From NCBI GenBank assembly GCA_021805445.1, contig JAJZFH010000030.1, positions 1-52,310 of the forward strand: 52,310 bases of DNA, written 5' to 3'. This document shows, piece after piece, positions 26,380 to 36,292 of this stretch (its first letter is position 1; the number at the start of each line of letters is the position of its first letter). Under the pieces are notes generated by a model, which worked only from the letters and a program-made list of their open reading frames with translations, made no database searches and had not been told where the DNA came from. The position numbers were made by a program, and so were the translations under genes. Source of the stretch: Pseudomonadota bacterium. Lineage in GTDB: Bacteria > Pseudomonadota > Gammaproteobacteria > Burkholderiales > Ferrovaceae.

Positions 26380-27330
26380 CGGGGCCAGCAGCCCTGGGCA
26401 GGTACCGCTTTGGTGGAAGGTTTCCAGGCGCTGGATATAGGCTTCGGTGGTTTTCGGCATGGGCGTGCGTGCGCGTGAAATGTCGTTCAAAATTGCCCAG
26501 CCTTGCGCCACCAGTTGCAATCCATGCTCCTGGTGGCGAACCCGTTCGATATCGTCAGAGGAGGCCGAAGAGGGGCGGTAATGGATGAGGTTTTCCCCTG
26601 CGACCACAAATTCTGGCCAGACCGTGAAGATCAGATCATCGGTTTGAAGCGTTTCCAGTTTGCGGTGGGCGGCGTCGATGACGTTCCGGATGAGGGGCAC
26701 GAGCGTTGCAAAATCTGCATCCCCTTCAAAACAGCAGATCAAGGCAGAACCGATGTGGTCCACATCGCGCAGCGTGGCCGCAATTTTGAGATAGCGGCTT
26801 TCAAAAAAGTCTTCCACCGGAATGGAGAATGCATGCAGGGGTTCGCCCCAGAGTTCATCGATGCCTTCCTCCCCACTTCGATGCAGAACCAGACGCCCCA
26901 GGGCCAAGGCTTCCTGCAAACAGTTCCCGCATTCCCGCAACAAGGCGTTGTCTGAACGGATTTCCACGCCGAGTTCCTGGATTTCCACCAATTTGGCGAT
27001 GATGTCCGAGGCTCGATTGAACAGAGCCCCCGCCAGCATGGCGCCATTGACTCGTTTGAGTGCAGGGTCCAAGGTCGTTTCATAGGCATGGCGGGCCTGC
27101 GTCAGACGCACACCGGGGATATTGATGCCATGCTCGACATGGTTGAAAAGACGTCGGGTCAGCGCGGTGATCAGGTGGCGCTTGGTACTCAGCGTATTTT
27201 CCGGGGGCTGATAGTAACGGATCCAGTACCCTTCGTAATACACCCGCTCCACACCGTCAACGATTTTGCGCGTGCCCGCTGGCAGGGAAACCCGGCGGGT
27301 GTCCGGAGAGAGGTTCGCTGGTTGATCCAT
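26362..27330 (-). CDS. Uncharacterised 322-residue cytoplasmic protein
   Basis: I do not recognise this family. From ATG 27330, preceded by AGGAAAGG, the protein starts MDQPANLSPDTRR. It has no signal peptide or membrane helix and looks mainly helical in its middle (residues about 60-140, ITALTRRLFNHVEHGINIPG to LLRECGNCLQEALALGR). A possible beta-rich start contains RVYYEGYWIRYY, and there are two Cys in ECGNC. The C-terminal part includes DDIERVRHQEHGLQLVAQGWAIL. Codon use looks like its neighbours. It sits 81 nt behind prmC's stop-side in reverse order (prmC to the right), an unusual insertion between the hemA-prfA-prmC run and grxD. Confidence 0.7.
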   Translation of the reverse strand: MDQPANLSPDTRRVSLPAGTRKIVDGVERVYYEGYWIRYYQPPENTLSTKRHLITALTRRLFNHVEHGINIPGVRLTQARHAYETTLDPALKRVNGAMLAGALFNRASDIIAKLVEIQELGVEIRSDNALLRECGNCLQEALALGRLVLHRSGEEGIDELWGEPLHAFSIPVEDFFESRYLKIAATLRDVDHIGSALICCFEGDADFATLVPLIRNVIDAAHRKLETLQTDDLIFTVWPEFVVAGENLIHYRPSSASSDDIERVRHQEHGLQLVAQGWAILNDISRARTPMPKTTEAYIQRLETFHQSGTCPGLLAPPVVPD

Positions 27331-27411
27331 GAAAGCACCTTTCCTGAAGATGACGATCGAAGTCGGCATTCTAACGCCGCCCCCATCAAAAAGGGAATGG
27401 CCTTCTCATTC

Positions 27412-28239
27412 TCACGACCTTTGCCCGCCAGTCAGGCGCTCCAACCCGGCCAGATCGGTTCGGGTTGTGACCTGGGTGAAACCGGCCCGAAGGAAACAGG
27501 ACCGACAAAACTCTCCCTGATCGTAGCCATGCTCGACCCGCAGTATTCCTCCCGGGTTTAGCCAGAGGGGGGCTTGGGCAATGATGCGTTCCAGGTCTTC
27601 CGTGCCGCTCGGCCCGGCGGTCAGGGCTTGGCGAGGCTCAAAGCGCAGATCTCCCTGGTCCAGGTGAGGATCGGCGGCGGCGATGTAAGGCGGATTGGAA
27701 ACGATCAGATCAAAGGTCTCTCCCTTGGGCAGGGCTTCATACCAATCCCCGTGATACCAGTGCAAAACCGGACCCGAAGGAGGAAGCAGGCGGGCGGCAT
27801 TTTTTTTGGACAGGTCCAGGGCAGCAGCGGAACGGTCCGTGGCGCTGACTTGCCAGCGTGGGCGGTGGTATTGCAAGGACAGGGCGAGTGCGCCACTCCC
27901 GGTGCCCAGATCGAGACAGCGCAAGGAATCCGGGGGAGCGGAGGTTTCCAGTCCCCAGTCCACCAATCCTTCGGTTTCGGGGCGGGGAATCAGGACGGCG
28001 GGGGTGGTCAGGAAAGGGAGGCCGTAGAACTCCCGTTCCCCCAGCAGGTAGGCCATGGGCTCCCCGCGTTGACGGCGTGCCTGCAGGGCTTGGAAATGGG
28101 CGATTTCCGCATCGTCGAGAGTGCGTTCGGGCGCGCTGAACAGAGCGGTCAGGGAACACTGCAACACAGCCTGAAGGAGCAGGCGCACCTCGAGACGCGG
28201 CAGGGGGCCTTCGAGCAGCAGGCTGGACACGTCGACCAT
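27412..28239 (-). CDS. prmC: Peptide chain release factor N5-glutamine methyltransferase
   Basis: PrmC methylates the Gln of the GGQ motif in release factors 1 and 2. The 275 residues include the N-terminal helical domain, the SAM-binding motif CLDLGTGSGALALSL and the catalytic NPPY in LIVSNPPYIAAADPHL. The gene follows prfA, its substrate, by 3 nt. Confidence 0.95.
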   Translation of the reverse strand: MVDVSSLLLEGPLPRLEVRLLLQAVLQCSLTALFSAPERTLDDAEIAHFQALQARRQRGEPMAYLLGEREFYGLPFLTTPAVLIPRPETEGLVDWGLETSAPPDSLRCLDLGTGSGALALSLQYHRPRWQVSATDRSAAALDLSKKNAARLLPPSGPVLHWYHGDWYEALPKGETFDLIVSNPPYIAAADPHLDQGDLRFEPRQALTAGPSGTEDLERIIAQAPLWLNPGGILRVEHGYDQGEFCRSCFLRAGFTQVTTRTDLAGLERLTGGQRS

Positions 28240-28242
28240 GGG

Positions 28243-29331
28243 TTACTCGGCGGGTTCTGCCAGACCGGCCAGCAAGTCTGCCTGATGTTCGGTCATCAGA
28301 GTTTCGGTCAACTCGAACAGGTCGCCATCCATCATGGCCTCGATTTTGTAGAGGGTCAGATTGATGCGGTGATCGGTAATGCGCCCCTGGGGAAAGTTGT
28401 AGGTGCGGATGCGTTCGGACCGGTCGCCACTGCCGATCAGGGAGCGGCGGGTGGCGGCAACCCGGGCATGCTGTTCCCGTTCCTGTTTGTCCCGCAACCG
28501 CGCGGCCAGCACGGCCAGAGCCTGAGCCTTGTTCTTGTGCTGGCTGCGGCCATCCTGGCATTCCACTACCAATCCGGTGGGCAGATGGGTGATGCGCACC
28601 GCCGAATCGGTTTTGTTGATGTGTTGTCCCCCCGCGCCGCTGGCCCGGAACGTATCGATGCGCAATTCTGCGGGGTTGAGGGTGATTTCTTCCACTTCGT
28701 CGGCTTCCGGCAGAACAGCGACGGTACAGGCCGAGGTATGGATGCGTCCCTGGGTTTCGGTGGTGGGGACCCGTTGAACGCGGTGCCCTCCCGACTCGAA
28801 CTTGAAGCGCGAATAGGCGCCCGCTCCCTCGATGCGAAAGATGATCTCCTTGAATCCTCCCATTTCTCCGGGGTTGTGGGAAATGATCTCGGTGCGCCAG
28901 CCCAATCGTTCGGCAAAACGGGAATACATGCGAAACAGATCGCCAGCAAACAGTGCGGATTCGTCACCGCCGGTCCCGGCCCGGATTTCCAGAAAGATGT
29001 TCCGCCCATCGTTGGGGTCGCGCGGCAACAGAGCCGTTTGAATGGCTGCTTCCAGTTGCTCGAGACGGCGTTTCCCCTGTTCGGTCTCTTCATCGGCAAA
29101 GTGACGCCATTCGGGATCTTCTTGCCCCAGCGTGGCAGCGGCTTCCATATCTGCGAGGGTATGCCGGTAGGCATCGTACAGTTCGACCACCGGCACCAGT
29201 TCGGCGCGTTCGCGCGTCAGTTTGCGGTACTGGTCCAGTTGTTGTGTGACATCCGGGGACAGAAGACAGCGATCCAGTTCGGTCAGGCGCGTGCGCAGGG
29301 TTTCCAGGCGGTTAAGCAACGAATCTTTCAC
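28243..29331 (-). CDS. prfA: Peptide chain release factor 1
   Basis: RF1 ends translation at UAA and UAG. The 362-residue product has the GGQ motif in [16 protein letters not shown] and the domain 2/4 segment [22 protein letters not shown] 29331 overlaps the hemA stop as GTGA and gives the classical N-terminus [11 protein letters not shown]. The extension to 29430 overlaps hemA without similarity. Confidence 0.96.
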   Translation of the reverse strand: MKDSLLNRLETLRTRLTELDRCLLSPDVTQQLDQYRKLTRERAELVPVVELYDAYRHTLADMEAAATLGQEDPEWRHFADEETEQGKRRLEQLEAAIQTALLPRDPNDGRNIFLEIRAGTGGDESALFAGDLFRMYSRFAERLGWRTEIISHNPGEMGGFKEIIFRIEGAGAYSRFKFESGGHRVQRVPTTETQGRIHTSACTVAVLPEADEVEEITLNPAELRIDTFRASGAGGQHINKTDSAVRITHLPTGLVVECQDGRSQHKNKAQALAVLAARLRDKQEREQHARVAATRRSLIGSGDRSERIRTYNFPQGRITDHRINLTLYKIEAMMDGDLFELTETLMTEHQADLLAGLAEPAE

Positions 29332-30596
29332 GCGGGGGTCTCGGGAAACAGATGGCGAATGGCGTCCACCAGTGACTGGCGAGTGGGGCCGCGCGTCTGG
29401 TTGAGGGCTTGGACCGGATGATGGAGCCACTTGTTCATCAAACTTTGGGATAACTGTTCCATCACCTTGGCCGGTTCGTCTCCCCGGGTCAGGGCACGTA
29501 ACGCCTTCTCCAGTTCCAGTTGGCGATAGTGATCGGCCCGTTCGCGCAGGGAGCGAATGGTGGGCACCACACTGCGGGCTGCAATCCAGCCCAGAAAGTC
29601 TTCCACATGCCGGGTAATGATGGATTCGGCTTCCTCGACGGCCAACTGGCGTGAATCCTTGTTTTCCTGGGTGACTTTGCCCAGATCATCCACCGTGTAC
29701 AGGAAGACATCTTCCAGGCGCGCGACTTCGGGTTCGATGTCGCGGGGGACGGCCAGATCGATCATGACCATGGGACGATGTTTGCGTTCGCGCAGCGCCC
29801 GTTCCACCATGCCCTTGCCGATCAGGGGCAGGTGGCTGGCGGTGGAAGACACGATCACATCATGGTGGGCGAGGGCCAGGGGAAGTTCGCTCAAGGGGAG
29901 GTAACGCCCTCCAAGTTGCCGGGCCAGGGTCTGGCCCCGTTCGGGGGAACGATTGGCAATGGTGACGGCCCGGGGATGGCGTGCCAGAAAATAGGTCGCC
30001 ACCAGTTCGATCATCTCGCCCGCACCGATGAACAGGACCTGTTGTTCGTTCATGGGGCCCAGTACGTCGGCACTCAATTTGAGCGCCGCGGCAGCCAGTG
30101 AGACGGTCCGTTCCCCGATGCCGGTTTGACTGCGTACGGCCTTGGCTACGGAGAAGGTGCTTTGAAACATTTTGTTGAGCAGGGGACCCAGGGTTCCGGC
30201 CTCCTCGGCCAGGCGGACCGCCTGTTTGACCTGTCCCAGAATCTGGGTTTCGCCCAAAACCATGGAATCCAGACCGGAAGCCACACGGAAAGCATGATGG
30301 GCGGCGGCACTGCCATCGAGATGATACAGGTATTGGGACAGGTCAAACCCGGTCAACTCATGATGATCGGCCAGCCAGTCGGCCACCGTTTCCGGATGCG
30401 GGGTCTTGCAATAGATTTCCGTACGGTTGCAGGTGGACAGGATCACCGCTTCCTCGGCGGGGGTAGCGTAGAGCAAAGCGCTCAGGGCTGGTTGCAGGCG
30501 TTCCTGCGGGAAGGCCACTCGCTCGCGTACCGCCACCGGCGCAGTCTGGTGGTTCAGACCGAAGGCATGGAGCTGATGGGCGGAGGAATCAGACAA
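29328..30596 (-). CDS. hemA: Glutamyl-tRNA reductase
   Basis: HemA reduces Glu-tRNA(Glu) to glutamate-1-semialdehyde, the first committed step of tetrapyrrole synthesis. The 422 residues start with [18 protein letters not shown]. The catalytic Cys 56 lies in STCNRTEIY. Further markers are the [14 protein letters not shown] segment, the NADPH fold ([13 protein letters not shown]) and the C-terminal dimerisation helix. It heads the hemA-prfA-prmC operon. Confidence 0.97.
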   Translation of the reverse strand: MSDSSAHQLHAFGLNHQTAPVAVRERVAFPQERLQPALSALLYATPAEEAVILSTCNRTEIYCKTPHPETVADWLADHHELTGFDLSQYLYHLDGSAAAHHAFRVASGLDSMVLGETQILGQVKQAVRLAEEAGTLGPLLNKMFQSTFSVAKAVRSQTGIGERTVSLAAAALKLSADVLGPMNEQQVLFIGAGEMIELVATYFLARHPRAVTIANRSPERGQTLARQLGGRYLPLSELPLALAHHDVIVSSTASHLPLIGKGMVERALRERKHRPMVMIDLAVPRDIEPEVARLEDVFLYTVDDLGKVTQENKDSRQLAVEEAESIITRHVEDFLGWIAARSVVPTIRSLRERADHYRQLELEKALRALTRGDEPAKVMEQLSQSLMNKWLHHPVQALNQTRGPTRQSLVDAIRHLFPETPA

Positions 30597-30628
30597 AGGC
30601 GTTCCCGGAATCCTGATAATAACTGGGC

Positions 30629-30657
30629 ATTATAACTGTTCCCGATCTTCTGGTCAG
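30629..30657 (-). promoter_or_regulatory. Promoter of hemA-prfA-prmC
   Basis: On the minus strand a perfect TATAAT (30634-30629) follows CTGACC (30657-30652) with 17-nt spacing. The start near 30622 gives a leader of about 26 nt. The -35 matches 4 of 6 positions and overlaps the mltA stop. Confidence 0.5.
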
Positions 30658-31904
30658 TGTGTCGCCGGCGGTTGCATGCCGTGCGGGTAAAGCAACCAGA
30701 GCCGTCCTGCCTGTTTCATGTGTCCGGCCGCTTCTTCGGCTTCGACTCCAAAGCCCCAGAAAAAATCCGCACGGACTGCACCGCGAATGGCCCCCCCCGT
30801 GTCCTGGGCCATCATCAACCGATTGAGGGGCTGGTGGCGGCCCGGCCAGGTGGTGCTCAGAAAGACAGGGGCGCCCAGGGGAATGACCTGGGTATCCACG
30901 GCCAGGCTGGCCTGACCGGTCAGAGGAACCCCCAGGGTTCCCAGGGGGCCGGGCAGGTCCGGTGGCAACAGACGAAAAAAAACGAAACTGGGGTTTTGAT
31001 TCAGCACGGCCCGGAGATCCCGAGGATGTGACCGTGCCCAGGCTTCGATGCCTTGCATCGAGGCCTGGGCCAGAGGTAATCGGCCTTGTTCGATCAGGTA
31101 GCGGGCGATGGAACGGAACGGGTGCCCATTTTGATCGGCATACCCCACATGCAGGCGTCGTCCATCCCGCAACTGGATCACACCGGACCCCTGAATCTGG
31201 AGAAAAAACAATTTGACGGGGTTGTCGACCCAGAGGAGTTCATGGCCGGTCAGAGGCCCATCCTCGAGGTCGATCTCGGCGCGGGAGAAATAGGGGACGA
31301 CCCGATTGCCTTCCAGTCGTCCGCGCAGGTGTCGTCCCTTGAGATCAGGGGCCAGATCGCCCAGATCGATGGTCAGCAGATCCGGCGGCGGGCTGTAGAG
31401 AGGGAAGCGGTAGACGGCAGTACGCGTCAAACTGCCCTGCAGAAGGGGTTCGTAATAACCGGTGATCAGACCCTGAGAGGATTCGTCCGGGTTGAGGATC
31501 TGCCAGGGATCAAAGAATCGTTCGAAGAAGCGGCGCATGGTGAGGGCATCGAAGGGTCCCAGGGCGGCGGCCTGTTGGCAGGGGGAAGACCAGGGCGCAC
31601 TTTGGGACAGGCGGGTGCAACTTTCCAGGAAGGCATTCCAGGTGGCCGGACTGAGCCCTTGATCCCATTGGGGTAACTGGCTGAAATCCGTACGGACCAA
31701 GTGTCCCGGAGAAGGCTGTGCAAGGTTTCCCGCGAAGGGGGCGCCGGTTTCAACCGGTGCGGGGCAGGTCGGAGAAGCCGGCGTACCGGCGCTGAGCCTG
31801 GGAGCGGGCGCGGCAGGTTGCGGGGCAGGCGAAGGGGTGGCACAGCCTGCCAGCAGGAACGGAACCAGGATGCAGACAGAAATCAGGAGGCGCGTCATGC
31901 GCAT
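30654..31904 (-). CDS. mltA: Membrane-bound lytic murein transglycosylase A
   Basis: MltA is an outer-membrane lipoprotein that cleaves peptidoglycan glycan strands to 1,6-anhydro ends. The 416 residues start with a signal peptide and the lipobox LLAGC (Cys 21), then a Pro/Ala-rich linker. The MltA core contains GYYEPLLQGS, FFLQIQGSGVI and the 3D domain MAQDTGGAIRGAVRADFFWG with the catalytic Asp. ATG 31904 or 31898 may be the start. It is divergent from rpe. Confidence 0.93.
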   Translation of the reverse strand: MRMTRLLISVCILVPFLLAGCATPSPAPQPAAPAPRLSAGTPASPTCPAPVETGAPFAGNLAQPSPGHLVRTDFSQLPQWDQGLSPATWNAFLESCTRLSQSAPWSSPCQQAAALGPFDALTMRRFFERFFDPWQILNPDESSQGLITGYYEPLLQGSLTRTAVYRFPLYSPPPDLLTIDLGDLAPDLKGRHLRGRLEGNRVVPYFSRAEIDLEDGPLTGHELLWVDNPVKLFFLQIQGSGVIQLRDGRRLHVGYADQNGHPFRSIARYLIEQGRLPLAQASMQGIEAWARSHPRDLRAVLNQNPSFVFFRLLPPDLPGPLGTLGVPLTGQASLAVDTQVIPLGAPVFLSTTWPGRHQPLNRLMMAQDTGGAIRGAVRADFFWGFGVEAEEAAGHMKQAGRLWLLYPHGMQPPATH

Positions 31905-31932
31905 AGCGTACCATCACCGGGCCTCGGCCTGT

Positions 31933-31938
31933 TAGAAT
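31933..31938 (+). promoter_or_regulatory. Probable -10 element of rpe
   Basis: TAGAAT lies 49 nt before the rpe start, the same hexamer as in the tRNA promoter. No convincing -35 is seen at 17 nt. Confidence 0.35.
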
Positions 31939-31986
31939 GTCATCACTTCATCCATTCTCGTGAATCAGATTCCAAGGAGTTCAGTC

Positions 31987-32646
31987 ATGACCTTTCGCAT
32001 TGCTCCCAGTATTCTCTCCGCCGACTTTGCCCGTCTGGGGGAGGAAATATCCCAGGTGATGGCAGCCGGTGCGGACATCGTCCATTTCGATGTCATGGAC
32101 AACCACTACGTGCCCAACCTGACCATTGGACCTCTGGTGTGTTCGGCCATCCGCCCCTATACCCAGGCCCCCATCGATGTCCATCTGATGGTCAAGCCGG
32201 TGGACCGCATCATTCCGGACTTTGCCAAGGCGGGGGCCAATATCATCAGTTTTCATCCGGAGGCTTCGGAGCATGTGGACCGCACCCTGCAATTGATTCG
32301 CGATCAGGGGTGCAAGGCAGGTCTGGTCTTCAATCCGGCGACACCGCTCGATTATCTGGACCACGTCATGGACAAGGTGGATCTGATCCTGATCATGTCG
32401 GTCAACCCGGGCTTTGGCGGGCAGTCCTTCATTCCTTCGGCGCTCGATAAATTGCGCGCAGCGCGTCAGCGCATCACCGCCAGCGGACGGGACATCTGGC
32501 TCGAAGTCGATGGCGGGGTCAAGGTGGACAACATTCGCGCCGTGGCCGAGGCAGGCGCGGACACCTTTGTGGCGGGTTCAGCCATTTTCAACACCAAAGA
32601 TTACAAGGCCACCATCGATGCGATGCGTGCCGAACTGGTCCGATGA
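31987..32646 (+). CDS. rpe: Ribulose-phosphate 3-epimerase
   Basis: Rpe interconverts ribulose-5-phosphate and xylulose-5-phosphate (pentose phosphate or Calvin cycle). The 219-residue TIM barrel has [44 protein letters not shown] and LEVDGGV. ATG 31987 follows AAGGAG by 8 nt. Its stop overlaps the trpE start as ATGA; the phosphoglycolate phosphatase gene often found between them is absent. Confidence 0.96.
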   Translation: MTFRIAPSILSADFARLGEEISQVMAAGADIVHFDVMDNHYVPNLTIGPLVCSAIRPYTQAPIDVHLMVKPVDRIIPDFAKAGANIISFHPEASEHVDRTLQLIRDQGCKAGLVFNPATPLDYLDHVMDKVDLILIMSVNPGFGGQSFIPSALDKLRAARQRITASGRDIWLEVDGGVKVDNIRAVAEAGADTFVAGSAIFNTKDYKATIDAMRAELVR

Positions 32647-34118
32647 CTGAAGCGGAACTTGCGGAACGAGGGGGGGCCGGGTTTACCCTGATCCCCCTGG
32701 TACGGACGGTTCCTGCCGATCTCGATACACCCTTGGCCGTCTACGCCAAACTGGCGCACCGCCCTTTCTCGTTCCTGCTGGAATCGGTACAGGGGGGCGA
32801 GCGTTTCGGTCGTTTCTCCTTCGTGGGGTTGCCCGCCCGAACCCGTCTCCAGGTAACCGGTTACCGGGTCGAAGTGATTACGGAGGGGTGCGTGGTGGAA
32901 ACGGTGGAATGCCCGGATCCGCTGGTTTTCGTCCAGACCTTCATCGATCGGTACAAGGCGGCGCCGGTGCCGGATCTGCCGCGTTTCCACGGGGGGTTGG
33001 CCGGGTATTTTGGTTACGATATCGTGCGTTATATCGAGCCTCGCCTCTCCGGCGGCTGGAAGCCCGATGACATCGGAGTCCCCGACATTCTGCTGTTGTT
33101 GACCACGGAACTGGCGGTCATCGACAACCTTTCGGGACTCCTGCATCTCATCGTGTATGTTGATCCCGGTCTTCCGGAGGCGCGGGTACGGGGAGAAGCG
33201 CGTTTGGATGAACTGCAGGAAGCCTTGCGGGCGGGGGTCCGTTTGCCGGAGCCCGTGCCGGACAACCTGATGGTCCCCTTGTCGGACATGTCTCCGGACC
33301 AGCACCGGCACATGGTGGAGCGGGCCAAGGCCTATATCGAGGCGGGAGATGTCATGCAGGTGGTGCTCAGCCGGCGGATGCGCCAATCCTTCGAGACTTC
33401 GGCGTTGTCCCTGTATCGTTCGTTGCGTCGACTGAATCCCTCACCCTACCTGTTCTACTATGATTTTGGAGAGTTCCAGGTGGTCGGCGCGTCGCCGGAA
33501 ATCCTGGTCCGTCTGTGCGCCGGCGAAGTGACGGTCCGTCCCATTGCGGGCACGCGTCCGCGCGGCAAGGATCCTGTCGAGGATGAAGCCTTGGCCAGGG
33601 AACTCTTGCAGGACCCCAAGGAAATTGCCGAACATCTCATGCTCATGGATCTGGGCCGCAACGACGTGGGTCGGATCGCCCAGACGGGTTCGGTGGAAGT
33701 GACTGAAAACATGAGCATCGAACGTTACTCCCATGTCATGCACATCGTCTCCAACGTGGTGGGGCGTCTGCGTCCGGGAATGCGGGCGCTGGATGTGTTG
33801 CGCGCCACCTTTCCGGCGGGAACCCTGTCCGGTGCCCCCAAGGTGCGGGCCATGGAGATCATCGACGAACTGGAATCCACGCGCCGTGGGATTTATGGTG
33901 GCGCAGTGGGGTATCTGGGGTTCGACGGAAACATGGACATGGCCATCGCCATTCGCACGGCAGTCATTGCCCGGGGGCAACTCTGGGTTCAATCCGGCGG
34001 CGGTATCGTGGCCGATTCGGTCCCCGAGGCGGAGTGGCAGGAAACGGTCAACAAGGCCCGTGCCGTGGTGCGGGCGGCCGAACTGGTCCAGTCGGGAGAA
34101 TTTGCTTCCCATCGTTGA
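32643..34118 (+). CDS. trpE: Anthranilate synthase component I
   Basis: TrpE makes anthranilate from chorismate with ammonia from TrpG. The 491 residues include the tryptophan feedback site (LLES in [16 protein letters not shown]) and the catalytic C-terminal half: [44 protein letters not shown]. It is translated in overlap with rpe. trpG, trpD and trpC do not follow within the window, so the other trp genes must lie elsewhere. Confidence 0.96.
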   Translation: MTEAELAERGGAGFTLIPLVRTVPADLDTPLAVYAKLAHRPFSFLLESVQGGERFGRFSFVGLPARTRLQVTGYRVEVITEGCVVETVECPDPLVFVQTFIDRYKAAPVPDLPRFHGGLAGYFGYDIVRYIEPRLSGGWKPDDIGVPDILLLLTTELAVIDNLSGLLHLIVYVDPGLPEARVRGEARLDELQEALRAGVRLPEPVPDNLMVPLSDMSPDQHRHMVERAKAYIEAGDVMQVVLSRRMRQSFETSALSLYRSLRRLNPSPYLFYYDFGEFQVVGASPEILVRLCAGEVTVRPIAGTRPRGKDPVEDEALARELLQDPKEIAEHLMLMDLGRNDVGRIAQTGSVEVTENMSIERYSHVMHIVSNVVGRLRPGMRALDVLRATFPAGTLSGAPKVRAMEIIDELESTRRGIYGGAVGYLGFDGNMDMAIAIRTAVIARGQLWVQSGGGIVADSVPEAEWQETVNKARAVVRAAELVQSGEFASHR

Positions 34119-34140
34119 TCAATAACCATTGGAGTTCTGG

Positions 34141-35088
34141 ATGAAACGCCCTTATCCTTATATTATTCCCTCCCCTCCCGATCCCCTGCGCCGCAAGCAG
34201 CCCCTGCCCTGGTCCCATCCCAAAAGAGATCCCGAGGATCTTCAGTTGGAACAACGCCTGAAAGCGATCCTCGAACATCCTTCCTATCGGGAGCCGGACG
34301 AGGATACGGATTTCATCCAGTCCGAATCTGCGCGTGGCGTCCGGCTTCAACTGGATTATGCCAAGGCAGAACAGGGGATGCGCGGCCAGGGCATCGAGCG
34401 GTGTATCGTGGTATTTGGCAGCACGCGCCTGCGCGAGCCCGCCCTGGCGGAACGGGAGTTGGCGCAGATCGTGGCGCAATGCCTGCAGGCGCCGGATGAT
34501 GCCCAATTGGCTCGGGAACGGCGTTTGGCCGAAAATCGCCTGTCGCTCGCCCGCTATTACGAGGTGGGGCGGGAATTGGGGCGACTGGTGGGGAAGACTG
34601 GAAACGAAGTGAGGGGATCCCGTCTGGTCGTGATGACCGGGGGAGGGCCCGGCGCCATGGAAGCGGCCAATCGCGGCGCCTTCGAGGAAGGGGCGCCCAC
34701 CATCGGATTGAACATTACCCTGCCGCGCGAACAATTTCCCAATCCCTATATCACCCCGGGATTGTGTTTTCAGTTCCATTATTTTTCCATGCGCAAACTT
34801 CACTTCATGAAACGTGCGGTAGCCATCGTGGCGCTACCTGGCGGTTATGGGACGTTGGACGAGTTGTTTGGCGCCCTGACCCTGATTCAGACCCGCAAGG
34901 TGGCACCGATTCCAGTCGTCCTCGTGGGTGAAGCCTACTGGCGTCGCGTGTTGGATGCAGAATACATGCTGGATCAAGGACATATCGATGCGGAAGATTT
35001 GGACCTGTACTGGTATGCAGAGACCGCGGCCGAGGCTTGGGAAGGCATTCAGCATTGGCATCGGGAAAATGGCAGTGCGCTGATCTGA
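34141..35088 (+). CDS. LOG-family (TIGR00730-type) nucleotide-processing protein
   Basis: This 315-residue protein is of the LOG family, whose members release bases from nucleoside monophosphates; they were formerly annotated as lysine decarboxylases. Signatures are CIVVFGSTRLRE, VMTGGGPGAMEAANRGA, the active-site PGGYGTLDELFGALTLIQT and FMKRAVAIVALPGG. ATG 34141 is preceded by GGAG. The N-terminal 90 residues are an extra helical part as in the longer bacterial members. It follows trpE by 22 nt and may be co-transcribed. Confidence 0.85.
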   Translation: MKRPYPYIIPSPPDPLRRKQPLPWSHPKRDPEDLQLEQRLKAILEHPSYREPDEDTDFIQSESARGVRLQLDYAKAEQGMRGQGIERCIVVFGSTRLREPALAERELAQIVAQCLQAPDDAQLARERRLAENRLSLARYYEVGRELGRLVGKTGNEVRGSRLVVMTGGGPGAMEAANRGAFEEGAPTIGLNITLPREQFPNPYITPGLCFQFHYFSMRKLHFMKRAVAIVALPGGYGTLDELFGALTLIQTRKVAPIPVVLVGEAYWRRVLDAEYMLDQGHIDAEDLDLYWYAETAAEAWEGIQHWHRENGSALI

Positions 35089-35272
35089 AAAAACTTTGCT
35101 AAATTTAATTTTTTCTTTGCCGATAAGAAAAAAGATGCGAATATTACAAAAAATTTTTGCTTCATGACAAGGTGAAGTGGCGGTTTTCAATTACCATGTG
35201 CCCTTGCATTTCAGGAGCAGATGTTGGTTTCACGGGAAATGAACCTGAATATTTCCTGATGGGGGGGTAGGG
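35089..35272. other. AT-rich gap in front of the pel operon
   Basis: The first 75 nt are far more AT-rich than the surroundings and hold the perfect inverted repeat TTTTTTCTT/AAGAAAAAA (35109-35133, 7-nt loop). The run AAAAAATTTTTGC follows. A second, weaker dyad GGAAAT/ATTTCC lies at 35235-35256. The pel promoter must lie here, but I cannot pick a reliable -35/-10 pair. The end GGGGGGGTAGGG is the ribosome site of the epimerase. Confidence 0.5.
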
Positions 35273-36292
35273 TTGAATAACAAAAAAAATGTTCTTGTGG
35301 CGGGCGGTGCGGGTTATATCGGCAGTCATGTGGTGACGGTGCTCCTACAGGCGGGTTTTTCCGTGGTGGTGCTGGATGACTTTTCGAACAGCGATCCTTC
35401 GGTCCTGCAACGCCTGGAAAAAATCACCGGTCAGACCCTCCCTTTCGTTCATGCGGATCTGCGTGCCCGCGACACGGTGATCTCCACGTTGCGGAACTAC
35501 CAGATCACCTCGGTCATCCATCTGGCGGGGCTCAAGGCGGTGGGAGAATCGGTGGCCAAACCCATCGAGTACTATGGCTGCAACATTCAAGGCACCCTCA
35601 GTTTGCTGGAGGCGATGCAGGCCTGCGGGGTTCATGAGTTGGTCTTCAGTTCCAGCGCTACCGTCTATGGGGATCCTCAAACCCTGCCCATCGATGAGAC
35701 TCACCCGACGAGTGCCACCAACCCCTATGGACGCAGCAAGTTACACATCGAGGAAATACTGCGCGATGTGGCCCTGGCGTCGGACAAATGGAAAATCGTC
35801 TGCCTGCGCTATTTCAATCCGGTCGGAGCCCATCCATCGGCATCGATCGGGGAAGACCCGGCGGGGATGCCCAACAACCTGATGCCCTTCGTGGCGCAGG
35901 TGGCCTCCGGTCAGCGTCCCCTCTTGAGGATCTTTGGCAATGACTATCCAACCCCGGACGGTACGGGGGTGCGGGACTACATCCATGTCATGGATCTGGC
36001 CGAGGGGCACCGGTCTGCACTGGATTACGTGGCGACCCGCCCCGGTTGGCAGGCCATCAACCTGGGCAGCGGGCAGGGGCATAGCGTGCTCGAAATGGTC
36101 GCCGCTTTTGAAAAGGCCAGCGGCCGGCCGGTTCCCTACCAGATCGTGGATCGTCGTCCCGGCGATATTGCCTCCTGCATCGCCGACCCCGCACTGGCCC
36201 TGCGCGTATTGCACTGGAAGACGACGCGGAGTCTGGAGGACATGTGCGCCAGTACATGGGCCTGGCAACGGTATCGGGAAACCTTGGTGTGA
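35273..36292 (+). CDS. galE: UDP-hexose/N-acetylhexosamine 4-epimerase (PelX/GalE type)
   Basis: This 339-residue SDR epimerase uses bound NAD to invert C4 of UDP-sugars. It starts at TTG 35273 behind a G-rich ribosome site, and no in-frame ATG precedes the nucleotide-binding motif VLVAGGAGYIGSH. The catalytic Ser-Tyr-Lys are in FSSSATVYG and NPYGRSK. At the gatekeeper position (Tyr 299 in E. coli GalE) this protein has Cys 302, in GDIASCIADP. A small residue there lets the pocket accept N-acetylated sugars, so UDP-GlcNAc to UDP-GalNAc, the Pel precursor, is likely. The stop overlaps the pelA start. Confidence 0.93.
   Translation: MNNKKNVLVAGGAGYIGSHVVTVLLQAGFSVVVLDDFSNSDPSVLQRLEKITGQTLPFVHADLRARDTVISTLRNYQITSVIHLAGLKAVGESVAKPIEYYGCNIQGTLSLLEAMQACGVHELVFSSSATVYGDPQTLPIDETHPTSATNPYGRSKLHIEEILRDVALASDKWKIVCLRYFNPVGAHPSASIGEDPAGMPNNLMPFVAQVASGQRPLLRIFGNDYPTPDGTGVRDYIHVMDLAEGHRSALDYVATRPGWQAINLGSGQGHSVLEMVAAFEKASGRPVPYQIVDRRPGDIASCIADPALALRVLHWKTTRSLEDMCASTWAWQRYRETLV

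Noticed and set aside
27574-29421. 615-codon plus-strand open frame
   Set aside because: It is entirely antisense to prmC and prfA, both firmly identified; high GC makes long shadow frames likely.
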